Shown here: positions 1 to 9,405 of the stretch, piece after piece
Numbering within the stretch: the first letter of the stretch is position 1
Layout of the letters: each line of letters starts with the position of its first letter
The notes under the pieces: model-generated
Told to the model about the DNA's origin: nothing
The model's database searches: none
What the model saw: the letters and a program-made list of their open reading frames with translations, nothing else
Made by a program: the position numbers and the translations under genes
Assembly: GCF_947654165.1 (NCBI RefSeq)
Contig: NZ_CANTKB010000002.1
Coordinates: 1 to 64,000, forward strand
Length of the DNA: 64,000 nucleotides
Direction of reading: 5' to 3'
DNA from: an uncultured Blautia sp.
GTDB taxonomy: Bacteria; Bacillota; Clostridia; Lachnospirales; Lachnospiraceae

Positions 1-2
1 CA

Positions 3-929
3 ATGCAGAAAAAAGGCGCAAACATCAGCTTGAAGGGGTACGATGATATTTTCTCCACCGATCAATCCAGAGCTGAAGCCCAGCAGGAGCGTGTGCAGGA
101 AATTCCGCTTTCTGAGCTACACCCCTTTGAGGGACACCCCTTCCGTGTGGTTGATGATGAAGAAATGATGAAAACGGCAGAGAGCGTCCGAGATTTCGGA
201 GTTCTCACTCCTGCGATTGTCCGTCCTGACCCCGACGGTGGTTATGAAATCGTTTCTGGTCACAGGCGGCACCGGGCATCGGAGCTTGCGGGTAAGGAAA
301 CCATGCCTGCGATTGTTCGTGACCTGGACGATGATGCAGCCATTATTTTGATGGTTGATGCGAATTTGCAGAGGGAGAGTATCCTGCCGAGTGAAAGAGC
401 ATTTGCTTATAAGATGAAGCTGGATGCGATTAAACATCAAGGTCAACGCACCGATTTAACTTCATCCCAAGTTGGGATGAAGTTGCAGGCAATGGATATA
501 GTCGGTCAGGAGGCAGGAGAAAGCAGAAATCAGGTACACCGTTATATCCGTCTGACCGAACTGATTCCGGAACTGCTGGATATGGTAGATACGGGTCAGA
601 TCAAATTCAATCCTGCGGTGGAGCTTTCCTATCTGGCAAGTGAAGAACAGAAGGATTTTCTTTCTGCAATGGATTATGCTCAAGCAGCTCCTTCCCTTTC
701 GCAAGCACAGCGAATTAAAAAGCTCGCACAGGAGGGCGAGTGTACGCTGGATGCGATGTGCGAGATTATGAATGAAATCAAGAAGGGAGAGCTGGACAGA
801 GTAACCTTCAAAACGGATTCGTTGCGAAAATACTTCCCGAAGTCCTATACCAACAAGCAGATGGAGGATAAAATCATTCAGCTTTTGGAGCAATGGCAGA
901 AAAAAAGAGAAAAATCAATGGAAAGGTAA
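3..929 (+). CDS. parB: ParB/Spo0J-family partition protein of the ICE
   Basis: A 308-residue ParB-type protein, expected to bind a centromere-like site and work with a ParA ATPase encoded just left of the window. The N-terminal ParB/sulfiredoxin-like nucleotide-binding domain holds the box SGHRRHRA near residue 85 and LQRE near residue 122; a central HTH segment with RYIRLTELIPELLDMVD follows. The start (MQKKGANISLKGYDDIF) matches my memory of the N terminus of Tn1549-type ParB proteins, so the gene looks complete although it begins two bases from the edge. It heads a tightly packed plus-strand operon. Two relatives lie at 40746 and 42412. Confidence 0.93.
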   Translation: MQKKGANISLKGYDDIFSTDQSRAEAQQERVQEIPLSELHPFEGHPFRVVDDEEMMKTAESVRDFGVLTPAIVRPDPDGGYEIVSGHRRHRASELAGKETMPAIVRDLDDDAAIILMVDANLQRESILPSERAFAYKMKLDAIKHQGQRTDLTSSQVGMKLQAMDIVGQEAGESRNQVHRYIRLTELIPELLDMVDTGQIKFNPAVELSYLASEEQKDFLSAMDYAQAAPSLSQAQRIKKLAQEGECTLDAMCEIMNEIKKGELDRVTFKTDSLRKYFPKSYTNKQMEDKIIQLLEQWQKKREKSMER

Positions 930-937
930 GGTAAAAA

Positions 938-1465
938 ATGTTTACACCCAAAAACATTCAGGGCGCTTTGGAAGAACTCTACGACCTTTGCGATCCTGAT
1001 TATATGGTAGATATGCTCGTAAACTACAGTGAGGAGTTCGATGATATTTCTCCTGCGCTTCTGGCAAAGTCGTTTCAGAAAAATGCCGAGATGATTAGCG
1101 AGTATCGAGTATTGTCCTCTGCTGGTGAGGGTATCGACTATCAGGGAAAGGTACTTCTGAACAGCAGAGCCGTGCGGCTTCTGTCCTATGTAGAAGATAT
1201 GAGCGGCGATGAAAAAGTTCGCACGATTCAGAGCAAGGAGCTGTGGTTAGCAGAAGATATGACATTCTATGTGGTGTCCTGTATGTCTACGATCACGATG
1301 GACAAGGAAGAAGCCATTTGTCTTAACGAACACCGCAGCGTGGTTACTACGGTGGAATGCGAGGACGATATTTTCTTCGACATGGGTTCCCTGATTTGCG
1401 AACTGGACGATATTTGCTTGTTCGAGCTTTTAGCCGATGTGGATGCGACTATTTATGAACTGTAA
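938..1465 (+). CDS. Unrecognised acidic ICE protein (175 aa)
   Basis: A 175-residue acidic protein with no family I recognise, no signal peptide and no membrane segment. It starts 8 bases after parB and is followed by the DUF3846 gene, so it is probably cotranscribed with the partition and transfer genes. It contains several cysteines and an acidic C-terminal half. Its position, between parB and the pcfB/virD4 genes, suggests an accessory role in maintenance or transfer, but nothing in the sequence gives a function. Confidence 0.75.
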   Translation: MFTPKNIQGALEELYDLCDPDYMVDMLVNYSEEFDDISPALLAKSFQKNAEMISEYRVLSSAGEGIDYQGKVLLNSRAVRLLSYVEDMSGDEKVRTIQSKELWLAEDMTFYVVSCMSTITMDKEEAICLNEHRSVVTTVECEDDIFFDMGSLICELDDICLFELLADVDATIYEL

Positions 1466-1519
1466 CAGGTTCATGGATGGTCGCTTTTCTTATTTCCAAA
1501 GAAACGGAGGTATCGAAAC

Positions 1520-2161
1520 TTGAAAGAATACGATGTGAAGATCACCGAAACCTTGGAGAAAACGGTTACGGTGCAAGCAGAATCTCACGATGCGGCAGAG
1601 GAACAGGTTAGAGCCGCTTATTACAATTCGGAGTACATTCTGGACTCCGAAAACTTTACCGGTGTTGCGTTCGGCACGACCGAGGAACGGGAGGTTCAGA
1701 AAGAACAGGCAGATACCATGAATGTGTTGCTGGTAAAGCCGTTCATGTATCCGCAGGCTGTGCAGATCGGCTGTGAGCTGGAGGATTTGCAGAAAGCCGT
1801 AGGTGGCGATATTGAGGCAACTTATCCGTTCAATGAGCCGGTTGCACTGGTGATGCACGACGAAGGTAAACTCGTAGGCAAAGAACTGAACCGTGCGCTG
1901 CGTGATGATGACGGCGATATTTATGACATTATCGCCGGTGATTTTCTGGTTGTGGGATTGGGCGAGGATGATTTTTGTTCTCTGTCCCCGGAACTGATGA
2001 AGCAGTTTGAGGAACACTTTCATCAGCCTGAGACTTTTGTACGCATGGGGCGCAGCATTATGGCGCTTCCCCTGCCGGATGACATGGTGAAGAAAGAAGA
2101 TGCACCTGTCAAAGCTGATTCGGTTCCCCACAAAAGTAACCCTGACCGAGATGTTCTGTAA
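1520..2161 (+). CDS. DpnD/PcfM-like N terminus plus DUF3846 domain protein
   Basis: A 213-residue protein starting at TTG, 9 bases after a clear GGAGG. The first ~50 residues (MKEYDVKITETLEKTVTVQA) resemble the short DpnD/PcfM domain common in conjugative elements. From about residue 68 (VLLVKPFMYPQAVQ) it resembles DUF3846, a small family of mobile-element proteins of unknown role. The C terminus is a charged tail ending in the NPDRDVL type common to several ICE proteins. It probably belongs to the transfer operon. The function is not known. Confidence 0.8.
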   Translation: MKEYDVKITETLEKTVTVQAESHDAAEEQVRAAYYNSEYILDSENFTGVAFGTTEEREVQKEQADTMNVLLVKPFMYPQAVQIGCELEDLQKAVGGDIEATYPFNEPVALVMHDEGKLVGKELNRALRDDDGDIYDIIAGDFLVVGLGEDDFCSLSPELMKQFEEHFHQPETFVRMGRSIMALPLPDDMVKKEDAPVKADSVPHKSNPDRDVL

Positions 2162-2171
2162 GGAGGTTCTT

Positions 2172-2483
2172 ATGCAAAGAAATTCGACGATTGGAGAGCT
2201 GATGGAGCGAAAGCGGATTCAGGATGGTGCCAAGGAGTACCAGGGACATACCTATATGGACTTGGCACGATTTGATGACGCCACCAAGCACATGATTATT
2301 TTCGATGTGCTGACCGATGAATCGCCTGTCGGTTGGAAAGGCGAAAGAAATCGCCTGTATTTGAGCGATGTGGGTTATCAGAAGGCTCTGGATAACCAGA
2401 AAGCTGGCAATATCAAGATTATCAGCCATGCCGCAGTTGCCAAGGGCAATCTGTATTACGACCACAGAGATATGGCACGATAA
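2172..2483 (+). CDS. DUF5720-like small ICE protein (103 aa)
   Basis: The ATG at 2172 follows AAGGAGGTTCTT, which fixes the start, although the frame is open further upstream. The product has a core (TKHMIIFDVLTDESPVGWKG) that I associate with DUF5720, found almost only in Tn1549-type elements between the partition and coupling-protein genes. There is no membrane segment. The role is unknown; the fixed position in the operon suggests a transfer accessory. The family name rests on memory of the motif. Confidence 0.75.
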   Translation: MQRNSTIGELMERKRIQDGAKEYQGHTYMDLARFDDATKHMIIFDVLTDESPVGWKGERNRLYLSDVGYQKALDNQKAGNIKIISHAAVAKGNLYYDHRDMAR

Positions 2484-2519
2484 TCTGTTCACTCTACTGC
2501 TTGCAGGAGGTGATGAATC

Positions 2520-3002
2520 ATGCAGGAAGAAGTTGAAAACAGAACAGTAAACCTGGCGATCAGCACAACCAAGCTGACGGGGCGCACTATCATTGCCGGT
2601 ATCCGCAAGTATTTGCAGCACCGGGAAAAAGTGAAGATGAAAAAGGCACGAGACCCTGCCGTTCATGGAAAGCAATCCGTGAAACAGCTTTTGGGACAGA
2701 ATCAGGGTGCTACGAATGTTGAGATCGACAAAGAGAGTATCCGTGATTTTGAAAAGCTCGCCAAGAAGTATGGCGTGGACTTTGCCGTAAGAAAAGATAA
2801 GTCCGTTGATCCTCCCCGGTTTCTTGTTTTTGTCCGTTCTAAAGATGCAGATGCTTTGGATGCAATCTGCAAGGAACATCAGGCAAGGGCATTAACCAAG
2901 AATGAAAAGCCGAGCGTTCTGGCGCAGCTGAAGAAGTTCAAGGAAATTGTCGCAGCGATTCCGAAGAAGGTTCGAGAGAAGAAACAGGAGCGTGATCTGT
3001 GA
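2520..3002 (+). CDS. pcfB: PcfB-family (DUF3801) conjugation accessory protein
   Basis: A 160-residue basic, soluble protein of the PcfB/DUF3801 family. In pCF10-type systems PcfB helps bring the relaxosome to the VirD4-type coupling protein. Recognisable are the N-terminal segment (TVNLAISTTKLTGRTI) and the central block with FEKLAKKYGVDFAVRKDK. A GGAGG precedes the ATG. Its stop codon overlaps the virD4 start (TGATG), consistent with translational coupling to its presumed partner. Confidence 0.88.
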   Translation: MQEEVENRTVNLAISTTKLTGRTIIAGIRKYLQHREKVKMKKARDPAVHGKQSVKQLLGQNQGATNVEIDKESIRDFEKLAKKYGVDFAVRKDKSVDPPRFLVFVRSKDADALDAICKEHQARALTKNEKPSVLAQLKKFKEIVAAIPKKVREKKQERDL

Positions 3003-3626
3003 TGGATAAGAGAAAAATGAAAAAGCTCCTGATTCTGAATTTACCGTATTTTCTGGTAGGGTTGTTCGCTACGAATTTAGGAGAAGCATGGAGATTGGCT
3101 GAGGGGGCAGATTCATCTGCGAAAATCCTCAGCTTTTTTCATGCCCTTCCGATAGCCCTGAACAATCCGTTTCCCAGCTTTCACCCGTTGGATTTGCTGA
3201 TTGGTATTCTCTGCGGCGCAGGACTTCGGCTGGCTGTCTATCTAAAAGGCAAAAACGCAAAGAAGTACCGACACAATGTTGAGTACGGTTCTGCTCGTTG
3301 GGGAACGGCAAAAGATATTGAGCCGTTTATTGCACCAAAGTTCGAGGACAATGTGATCCTGACGAAAACGGAGCGGCTGATGATGAGCAATCGCCCGAAG
3401 AATCCTGCCAATGCCCGAAATAAGAATGTTCTGATTATCGGCGGTTCGGGTTCCGGTAAAACTCGCTTTTGGTTGAAGCCAAACCTTCTCCAGATGCACA
3501 GTTCCTATGTGGTCACTGACCCGAAAGGCAGCATCGTGATTGAGTGCGGCAACGCCCTTTTGAAGCATGGCTACACCATCAAGATTTTCAACACCATCAA
3601 CTTTCAGAAGTCGATGCACTATAACC
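3002..3626 (+). CDS. virD4: VirD4-type coupling protein, exon 1 (interrupted by group II intron)
   Basis: First exon of a TraG/VirD4-like (CD1115-type) coupling protein, the membrane ATPase that delivers relaxase-DNA to the transfer channel. Two N-terminal membrane segments (about residues 10-25 and 60-80) precede the Walker A motif IIGGSGSGKT near residue 145. The reading frame stops making sense at MHYN, where intron sequence GTGCG begins. Joining base 3626 to 6340 restores MHYN-P-FAYIHSEKD, giving a 583-residue protein, the expected size for the family. I chose ATG 3002, which overlaps the pcfB stop, over GTG 2999. Function would require splicing. Confidence 0.92.
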
Positions 3627-4317
3627 GTGCGACTTGTTCGCCGCTGAAAAGGCGGCGCACAGCGCTGTTTTAATCAGTTCTGTGAACTGATAATTCGAGA
3701 GGTGGAATGATAGGGTAACGCCTTGAAACGCCTCCCCTGATACTCCGGCATGCTTCATCATTCTGTGATGAGGTGTGAAGCCCGGTAAAGTCGGCAGAAA
3801 GGTGCCGTAACAGATAACGCTGACGAAACCTGTCCAGAGGTGGACAGCGCACCCCATATGCCGGGGGTCTATAAAATACCTATGGTGAGAATGGCAGCAA
3901 TGCCTGACGAAACTCCCGAATGTAAAGGTCTAAAAGTGCCACATACAGAAATGTATGTGTGGGTTCATGCCCAGACAGTGCGGTTTAGTAGGAATGGTTG
4001 TTACGAACCACCGTGATGTGTTACAGGCACATGCAAGCTGTCAGGCTTAGAGGGAACACCTAAGGGTATATATGCACAGATAGAATTATCGGAACAAGGA
4101 AAGGCAGAGAATCCTATGGATAATCCGGCGAAGAACAATAAGCGGATGAATCTCTGCTGAAAGGTCGTGGTCGAACTGTCGATGTTGCCTGCGAAAAAGA
4201 GGGCGACGGAGGAATGGCCACAAGTCAGGCAGAAAATCAGCAGTACACACTCTCTAATCATGCAGTCGAGTAAGAATAAGAAATTGTCACTCGAATCAAT
4301 GAAACGGGGTGATGTAC

Positions 4318-6186
4318 ATGACACAAAAAGCTAGAAAAAGAAGTAAACTGCGCCATGCGGAATACTATGACATGCAGAACATCTTTGATGAACTGTATGC
4401 AAAAAGCAGAGATGGAGAGATATTTAATAATCTCGTAGAAATCATTGTGGCACCAAATAACATCATGCTTGCTTTCAGAAATATTAAAAGCAATGATGGG
4501 AGCCATACCGCCGGCACAGATGGGAGAACGATAGAATCACTGGCAGATATGCCGGAAGAAGATTTTGTCTCCCTTATTCAAAAACAGTTTACAAGGTATG
4601 TGCCAAAAACAGTAAGGAGGGTAGAGATTCCCAAACCAAATGGGAAATTAAGACCGTTAGGCATACCGTGTATCATAGACCGGATTGTACAGCAATGCAT
4701 ATTACAGGTCATGGAGCCAATCTGTGAAGCAAAGTTTTATGAACATTCATACGGCTTCAGACCTTGCAGGAGCGCTGAAAACGCTGTCTCCTACGCTTAC
4801 GGACTGGCTCAAAGGAACAAACTCCACTATGTAGTAGACGTGGATATAAAGGGTTTCTTTGACAACGTAAATCATAGAAAGCTGTTACAGCAGATATGGA
4901 CGTTGGGTATACGGGATACCAAGTTGATTCAGATAATCAAAGCAATGCTGAAAGCGCCAATTCAAATGCCAGATGGAGAAATCTTATATCCAGACAGGGG
5001 AACCCCTCAGGGCGGCATACTTTCCCCGCTGTTAGCCAACATTGTCCTGAACGAACTGGACTGGTGGATAGCGTCACAGTGGGAGGGTATGGCAGACCAT
5101 ATGAAGTCTCCTTGTAAGGTCACATATTATCCGAACGGGGCAGAGAAAAAGTGCAACAGCTACACGGCGCTCAAAAAGAGCAAACTCAAGGAAGTGCGTA
5201 TAGTCCGGTATGCAGATGATTTTAAAATCTTTTGCAGAAACCGTAAGGACGCTGGCAGAGCATACCATGCGGTTAAGGACTGGCTGCTAAAGCGGCTCAA
5301 ACTGGAAATTTCTGATGAAAAATCAAAGGTCACAAATCTCAGGAAAAGAGACAGTGAGTTTCTGGGGTTCCGTATAAAGCTGATAAGGAAACGCAGGACA
5401 TGGGTAATCAGTTCAAATGTCTGTGACAAGGCAATGTCGCATATGCAGAAAGAACTCTCAAAAGCAATTATAGAGATTCAAAACAGCAAGACAGCAAGTA
5501 ACATAAAGAGCAACATTCACGAATACAACGCCAAAGTCATAGGTATGCAGAACTATTATTGCATTGCTACGAGGATAAACCTGAATTTCAGCCGAATGGC
5601 TCATGTGAATAACGGTCGCTTTCTCCATCGGATAGATGGATATAAAAAGCAGGGCGAACTAAACAACAAATATTTAAAAAAACGGTATGGAAAATCGAAG
5701 CAAATGCGCTGGATTGGAGATACACCAGTAGTACCTCTGGCATATGTGCAGTTTAAAATACCAATGCGCAAGAGCAGGAAAATCAATCCATATACTCCGG
5801 ACGGAAGAATGGAAATCCACAGCAATCTGAAACTGAACGTTGAAGATATGCTCTGGCTCATGCGCCACCCGGTAACAGGAGAAACGGTACAGTTCAATGA
5901 TAACCGAATCTCTCTCTATGCCGGACAGGAAGGTAAATGTGCAATCACCGGGGAACATCTGGAAGTGATTCACTGTATTTGTTACAGAAAATCGAATGAG
6001 TGTAAAAACGGCAGAGACAGTTACCGTAATCTGCTGCTTCTATCACCCGCCGGATATGAATTTATCTCAACAACAGACAGCATAAAGTTCGCTACACTGA
6101 CAAAGAAGTATGATTTGAATAAGGCACAAATTACTAAAGTGAACAAACTGCGTGTTGCCGCAGGATTGGCAGAAACGTCAATGTAA
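4318..6186 (+). CDS. ltrA: Group II intron-encoded reverse transcriptase/maturase
   Basis: An LtrA-type protein of about 622 residues that assists splicing and retrohoming. The RT domain covers roughly residues 60-330, with GTPQGGILSPLLANI and the catalytic YADD near residue 299; a maturase (X) domain follows. The last ~85 residues resemble the HNH endonuclease domain (CAITGEHL, then IHC, then YRNLLLLS). However, the paired histidines usual at its core are replaced by IHCIC and the final histidine region reads YEFI, so DNA cleavage may be impaired. The frame also allows ATG at 4312; ATG 4318 has the better spaced GGGG. Confidence 0.93.
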   Translation: MTQKARKRSKLRHAEYYDMQNIFDELYAKSRDGEIFNNLVEIIVAPNNIMLAFRNIKSNDGSHTAGTDGRTIESLADMPEEDFVSLIQKQFTRYVPKTVRRVEIPKPNGKLRPLGIPCIIDRIVQQCILQVMEPICEAKFYEHSYGFRPCRSAENAVSYAYGLAQRNKLHYVVDVDIKGFFDNVNHRKLLQQIWTLGIRDTKLIQIIKAMLKAPIQMPDGEILYPDRGTPQGGILSPLLANIVLNELDWWIASQWEGMADHMKSPCKVTYYPNGAEKKCNSYTALKKSKLKEVRIVRYADDFKIFCRNRKDAGRAYHAVKDWLLKRLKLEISDEKSKVTNLRKRDSEFLGFRIKLIRKRRTWVISSNVCDKAMSHMQKELSKAIIEIQNSKTASNIKSNIHEYNAKVIGMQNYYCIATRINLNFSRMAHVNNGRFLHRIDGYKKQGELNNKYLKKRYGKSKQMRWIGDTPVVPLAYVQFKIPMRKSRKINPYTPDGRMEIHSNLKLNVEDMLWLMRHPVTGETVQFNDNRISLYAGQEGKCAITGEHLEVIHCICYRKSNECKNGRDSYRNLLLLSPAGYEFISTTDSIKFATLTKKYDLNKAQITKVNKLRVAAGLAETSM

Positions 6187-6256
6187 ATCGTAACAAACTG
6201 ATTTAGCTAATGTGAAAGAGTGAGTGTGTATTACTGTTGAAACTATGCTTGATGGG

Positions 6257-6339
6257 GCGCCGGATGCGGTGAAAGTCGCATGTCCGGTGCTAACCGGGGG
6301 AAAAGCCGGAGATAACATCAAAGGCTTACCTATCGGAAC
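6257..6339 (+). ncRNA. Group II intron domains V and VI
   Basis: Domain V is the 34-base hairpin 6257-6290, with the characteristic GTGAAAGT loop segment and a CGC catalytic triad on the 5' strand. Domain VI follows, with a short stem (AAGCC/GGCTT) and an unpaired A near 6328, the candidate branch point, before the 3' splice site at 6339. Confidence 0.85.
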
Positions 6340-7466
6340 CATTTGCCTATATCCATTCAGAAAAAGACATTCTGAAACTGGTGACAACGCTGATTGCCAA
6401 CACAAAGGGTGATGGAAAAGCCGGTGATGAGTTCTGGACGAAGGCGGAAACGCTGCTCTACTGTGCCTTGATCGGATATATCCACTATGAAGCTCCGGTT
6501 GAGGAACAGAATTTCTCCACCCTGATTGAGTTCCTGAACGCAATGGAGGTGCGGGAAGATGATGAGGAGTTCCAGAACCCGGTGGATCTGATGTTTGAAG
6601 CCCTGGAAAAGAAAAAGCCGAATCACTTTGCAGTCCGTCAGTATAAAAAATACAAGCTGGCTGCCGGCAAGACCGCTAAGTCGATTTTGATTTCCTGCGG
6701 CGCTCGTCTGGCTCCTTTTGATATTCAGGAGGTCAGAGATGTGACTGCCTATGACGAGTTGCAGTTGGATACTCTCGGAGATAAGAAAACGGCGCTCTTT
6801 CTGATTATGTCAGATACGGATGCGACGTTTAATTTTTTGATCTCCATGATTTACACACAGCTGTTCAACTTGTTGTGCGAGAAAGCAGATGATGTGTACG
6901 GCGGCAGACTGCCGGTTCATGTGCGCTGCTTGATTGATGAGATGGCAAACATCGGTCAGATTCCCAATCTGGAAAAACTGGTAGCGACAATCCGAAGCCG
7001 TGAAATATCGGCTTGCCTTGTTCTCCAGGCACAATCACAGCTGAAAGCCATTTATAAAGACAATGCCGATACCATCATCGGCAACATGGATTCCCGAATT
7101 TTCCTGGGTGGTTCTGAGCCAACCACGCTCAAAGAACTGAATCAGGCATTGGGAAAAGAAACTATCGACACCTACAACACCTCCAACACCAGAGGTAACA
7201 GCCCGTCTTACGGCTTGAATTATCAGAAGTTAGGCAAAGACCTTGCGAGCGTAGATGAGCTTGCGGTTCTGGATGGCAGCAAGTGTATTTTGCAGTTGCG
7301 TGGTGTCAGACCGTTTCTTTCTGACAAGTACGATCTGACGCAGCACCCCAATTATAAGTACACATCAGACTTTGATAAGAGAAATGAGTTCAACATTGAG
7401 CAGTTTCTGAGTCGAAGGTTGAAGCTCAAGGCAGGTGATGAGTTTGTGGTAGTCGATGCGGATTAA
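6340..7466 (+). CDS. virD4: VirD4-type coupling protein, exon 2
   Basis: Second exon of the coupling-protein gene. It supplies the remainder of the P-loop ATPase domain, including the Walker B-like CLIDEMANIGQIP near residue 407 of the spliced protein, and the segment ILQLRGVRPFLSDKYDLT typical of the family. The frame starts at base 6340, and FAYIHSEKDILKL reads directly in phase with exon 1. No ribosome site precedes this exon, so it depends on splicing. It is followed after 12 bases by the next operon gene. Confidence 0.92.
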
Positions 7467-7478
7467 GGAGGTTTCTGT

Positions 7479-7799
7479 TTGGAAAATCTGAAAACGGTAT
7501 CTGCCCTGGTTAAGAACATCTTGGAACACGACCACAAGGCAAGAAATACCGACAATCATTTGTACCTGATGGTACTGGAACACTATTCCGGTCTGCGTGG
7601 CATCGACATTCATGCCATGACGGTTCCTGTGTTTTTGAAGGAACTGGATAGACGCAGCTTTCCGGGGTTTGAAACTGTCCGCAGAAGCAGACAGAAAGTG
7701 CAGGCAACCTACCCTGACCTTGCTCCCAGTGAAGCCGTAGGCAAGCGCAGAGCAAAAAATGAGGTTGTATATCGAGAATTTGCAGAAAGCGAGGTGTAA
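7479..7799 (+). CDS. Unrecognised small ICE protein (106 aa)
   Basis: A 106-residue basic protein starting at TTG with AGGAGG 8 bases upstream. It has no membrane segment. Its C-terminal half (FPGFETVRRSRQKVQATYPDL) resembles a short helical segment seen in phage and ICE hypothetical proteins, but I cannot name a family. It lies between virD4 and an XRE regulator in the same transcription unit. Confidence 0.7.
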   Translation: MENLKTVSALVKNILEHDHKARNTDNHLYLMVLEHYSGLRGIDIHAMTVPVFLKELDRRSFPGFETVRRSRQKVQATYPDLAPSEAVGKRRAKNEVVYREFAESEV

Positions 7800-7804
7800 A
7801 AAAA

Positions 7805-8197
7805 ATGACTTGGTGGATCACGGATACCTCTATTGGGCAGCGATTGAAGTTCGTTAGACGATTTCGCCGCCTTACCCAGAAAGAGCTTGGACTCCTGATG
7901 GGGTATTCCGAGAAAACAGCGGATGTCCGTATTGCTCAGTATGAGAAAAACGCTCGAACCCCTAATGCAGAAACCACAGCGAAACTCGCAGAGGTTCTGA
8001 AGGTTTCACCTGTCGTTTTTTCACCGACAATCTGTGCTTCTCGTGAAGATTTGTTGCAGTCAATGTATTGGCTGTTTCTTATGAAAGGTGGTGGTGATAT
8101 ATATGATTGTGAAACTGAATATGCAAGAAGCAGAATGGAACAGAAACTTGGCGTGATAACCGTCGAGGAGTTCCTTGAAAAGATTCTCGTAAACTAA
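7805..8197 (+). CDS. XRE-family HTH regulator
   Basis: A 130-residue protein whose first ~70 residues form a Cro/CI-type HTH (IGQRLKFVRRFRRLTQKELG, then YEKNARTPNAETTAKLAEVL). The C-terminal ~60 residues are unassigned. It starts 5 bases after the previous gene and ends just before a strong terminator, closing the partition/coupling part of the operon. It could control expression of the downstream transfer genes or autoregulate; no operator was identified. Confidence 0.85.
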   Translation: MTWWITDTSIGQRLKFVRRFRRLTQKELGLLMGYSEKTADVRIAQYEKNARTPNAETTAKLAEVLKVSPVVFSPTICASREDLLQSMYWLFLMKGGGDIYDCETEYARSRMEQKLGVITVEEFLEKILVN

Positions 8198-8240
8198 GCC
8201 TTCCGTCCGGTTTTGATGCCGGTAGTACGGAGGGCTTTTT
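8198..8240 (+). terminator. Intrinsic terminator after the XRE gene
   Basis: A long stem (GCCTTCCGT with ACGGAGGGC, continued inward by CCGG/CCGG) followed by TTTTT. It separates the virD4-XRE block from the pilus/channel genes starting at 8281, which must have their own promoter or rely on antitermination. Confidence 0.85.
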
Positions 8241-8280
8241 CTATTCTCAAAACAATTTCAAATTTTAGGAGGAAAATATT

Positions 8281-8496
8281 ATGGCATTTTTCAATAGCGC
8301 AGTAACCGTTCTTCAGACTCTCGTTATCGCTCTGGGCGCAGGTCTTGGCATCTGGGGTGCAATCAATCTGCTTGAGGGCTACGGCAACGATAACCCCGGC
8401 GCAAAGTCCCAGGGCATGAAGCAGCTCATGGCTGGCGGCGGTGTTGCCCTCATCGGCACCACCCTTGTACCTCTGCTCTCCGGACTGTTCGGTTAA
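8281..8496 (+). CDS. Maff2-family small membrane protein, possible pilin-like subunit
   Basis: A 71-residue protein with two hydrophobic segments (about 10-30 and 47-69) joined by a short polar loop (EGYGNDNPGAKSQGMKQ). This is the Maff2 family of Tn1549-type elements. Size, topology and location directly before the TrbL/VirB6 and VirB4 genes resemble VirB2/TrbC pilin-like subunits of type IV secretion systems, but that role is inference. It has a strong GGAGG site 6 bases before ATG. Confidence 0.85.
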   Translation: MAFFNSAVTVLQTLVIALGAGLGIWGAINLLEGYGNDNPGAKSQGMKQLMAGGGVALIGTTLVPLLSGLFG

Positions 8497-8521
8497 TCAC
8501 AAAACAAGGAGGTAATCGCCT

Positions 8522-9388
8522 TTGGACAGCATACTCCAACAGATCACAGACTGGCTGAAAGAAATGCTCGTTTCAGCTATTATGGGAAATCTGTCGGGGA
8601 TGTTTGAGTCCGTCAACAACCAGGTTGGCGAGATAGCAACCTCCGTTGGCATGACCCCGGCGAATTTTTCGCCGGGTGTCTTTGCCATGGTACGAAACAT
8701 CTCCGAGTCAGTGATTATCCCAATCGCAGGCTTGATTCTGACCTTCATTGCCTGTTATGAGCTAATTCAGATGATTATTGACCACAACAATCTGGCAAAT
8801 TTTGAAACCTGGATCTTCTTCAAATGGGTGTTCAAGACTTTTGTTGCGGTCATGTTAATCACAAACACATTCAATATCACGATGGCTGTGTTTGATGTGA
8901 CACAGCACGTTATAAACGCAAGCGCCGGTATCATATCCGGAAATACTGCCATAGATGCTTCGGCATTGGAAACAATGGAAGAAACGCTGATGGCAATGGA
9001 TTTGGGTCCTTTGCTCGGCTTGTTCCTGCAATCCTTTATCGTGCAGGTCACGATGTCCGCTTTGGCAATCATCATCTTTGTGATCGTCTACGGTCGAATG
9101 ATTGAAATTTATCTGATGGTCAGCCTTGCCCCGATTCCGCTTTCCACTTTTGGAAACAGAGAACAGAGCAATATCGGACAGAATTATCTGCGTTCGCTGT
9201 TTGCAATCGGATTCCAGGGATTCCTGATTATGATCTGCGTGGGCATTTATGCGGTGCTGATTCAGTCTATCGCATTCAGTGATGACATCATCGGTTCTAT
9301 CTGGGGTGTTATGGGCTACACCGTCCTTTTGTGCTTCACCCTGTTTAAGACTGGTTCGCTTGCGAAGGGTGTATTCAGCGCTCACTAA
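8522..9388 (+). CDS. VirB6/TrbL-like channel membrane protein (CD1112 type)
   Basis: A 288-residue polytopic membrane protein with about six hydrophobic segments, the polytopic inner-membrane subunit of Gram-positive conjugation channels. Its start is TTG 8522 after AAGGAGG. The motif EIYLMVSLAPIPLSTFGN and the following glutamine-rich turn are typical of the TrbL/VirB6-like proteins of these elements. It lies 25 bases after the Maff2 gene and 17 bases before prgI, so it is cotranscribed with both. Confidence 0.9.
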   Translation: MDSILQQITDWLKEMLVSAIMGNLSGMFESVNNQVGEIATSVGMTPANFSPGVFAMVRNISESVIIPIAGLILTFIACYELIQMIIDHNNLANFETWIFFKWVFKTFVAVMLITNTFNITMAVFDVTQHVINASAGIISGNTAIDASALETMEETLMAMDLGPLLGLFLQSFIVQVTMSALAIIIFVIVYGRMIEIYLMVSLAPIPLSTFGNREQSNIGQNYLRSLFAIGFQGFLIMICVGIYAVLIQSIAFSDDIIGSIWGVMGYTVLLCFTLFKTGSLAKGVFSAH

Positions 9389-9405
9389 GGGAAGGAGGAA
9401 ATTGT

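Larger units (their letters stand above)
3627..6339 (+). mobile_element. Complete group II intron inside virD4
   Basis: A 2713-base group II intron. It begins GTGCG at 3627 and ends AC at 6339, exactly where removal restores the coupling-protein frame. Exon pairing supports the limits: the last six exon bases (3621-3626, ATAACC) can pair with GGTTGT at 3996-4001 (EBS1), and GCACT at 3616-3620 with AGTGC at 3977-3981 (EBS2). Domain V lies at 6257-6290. The reverse transcriptase/maturase gene occupies domain IV. It lies in the sense orientation of the host gene. Confidence 0.95.

Noticed and set aside
6224..6412. Short plus-strand frame across the intron 3' end
   Set aside because: It covers domains V and VI and the splice site; the exon frame is explained by splicing.
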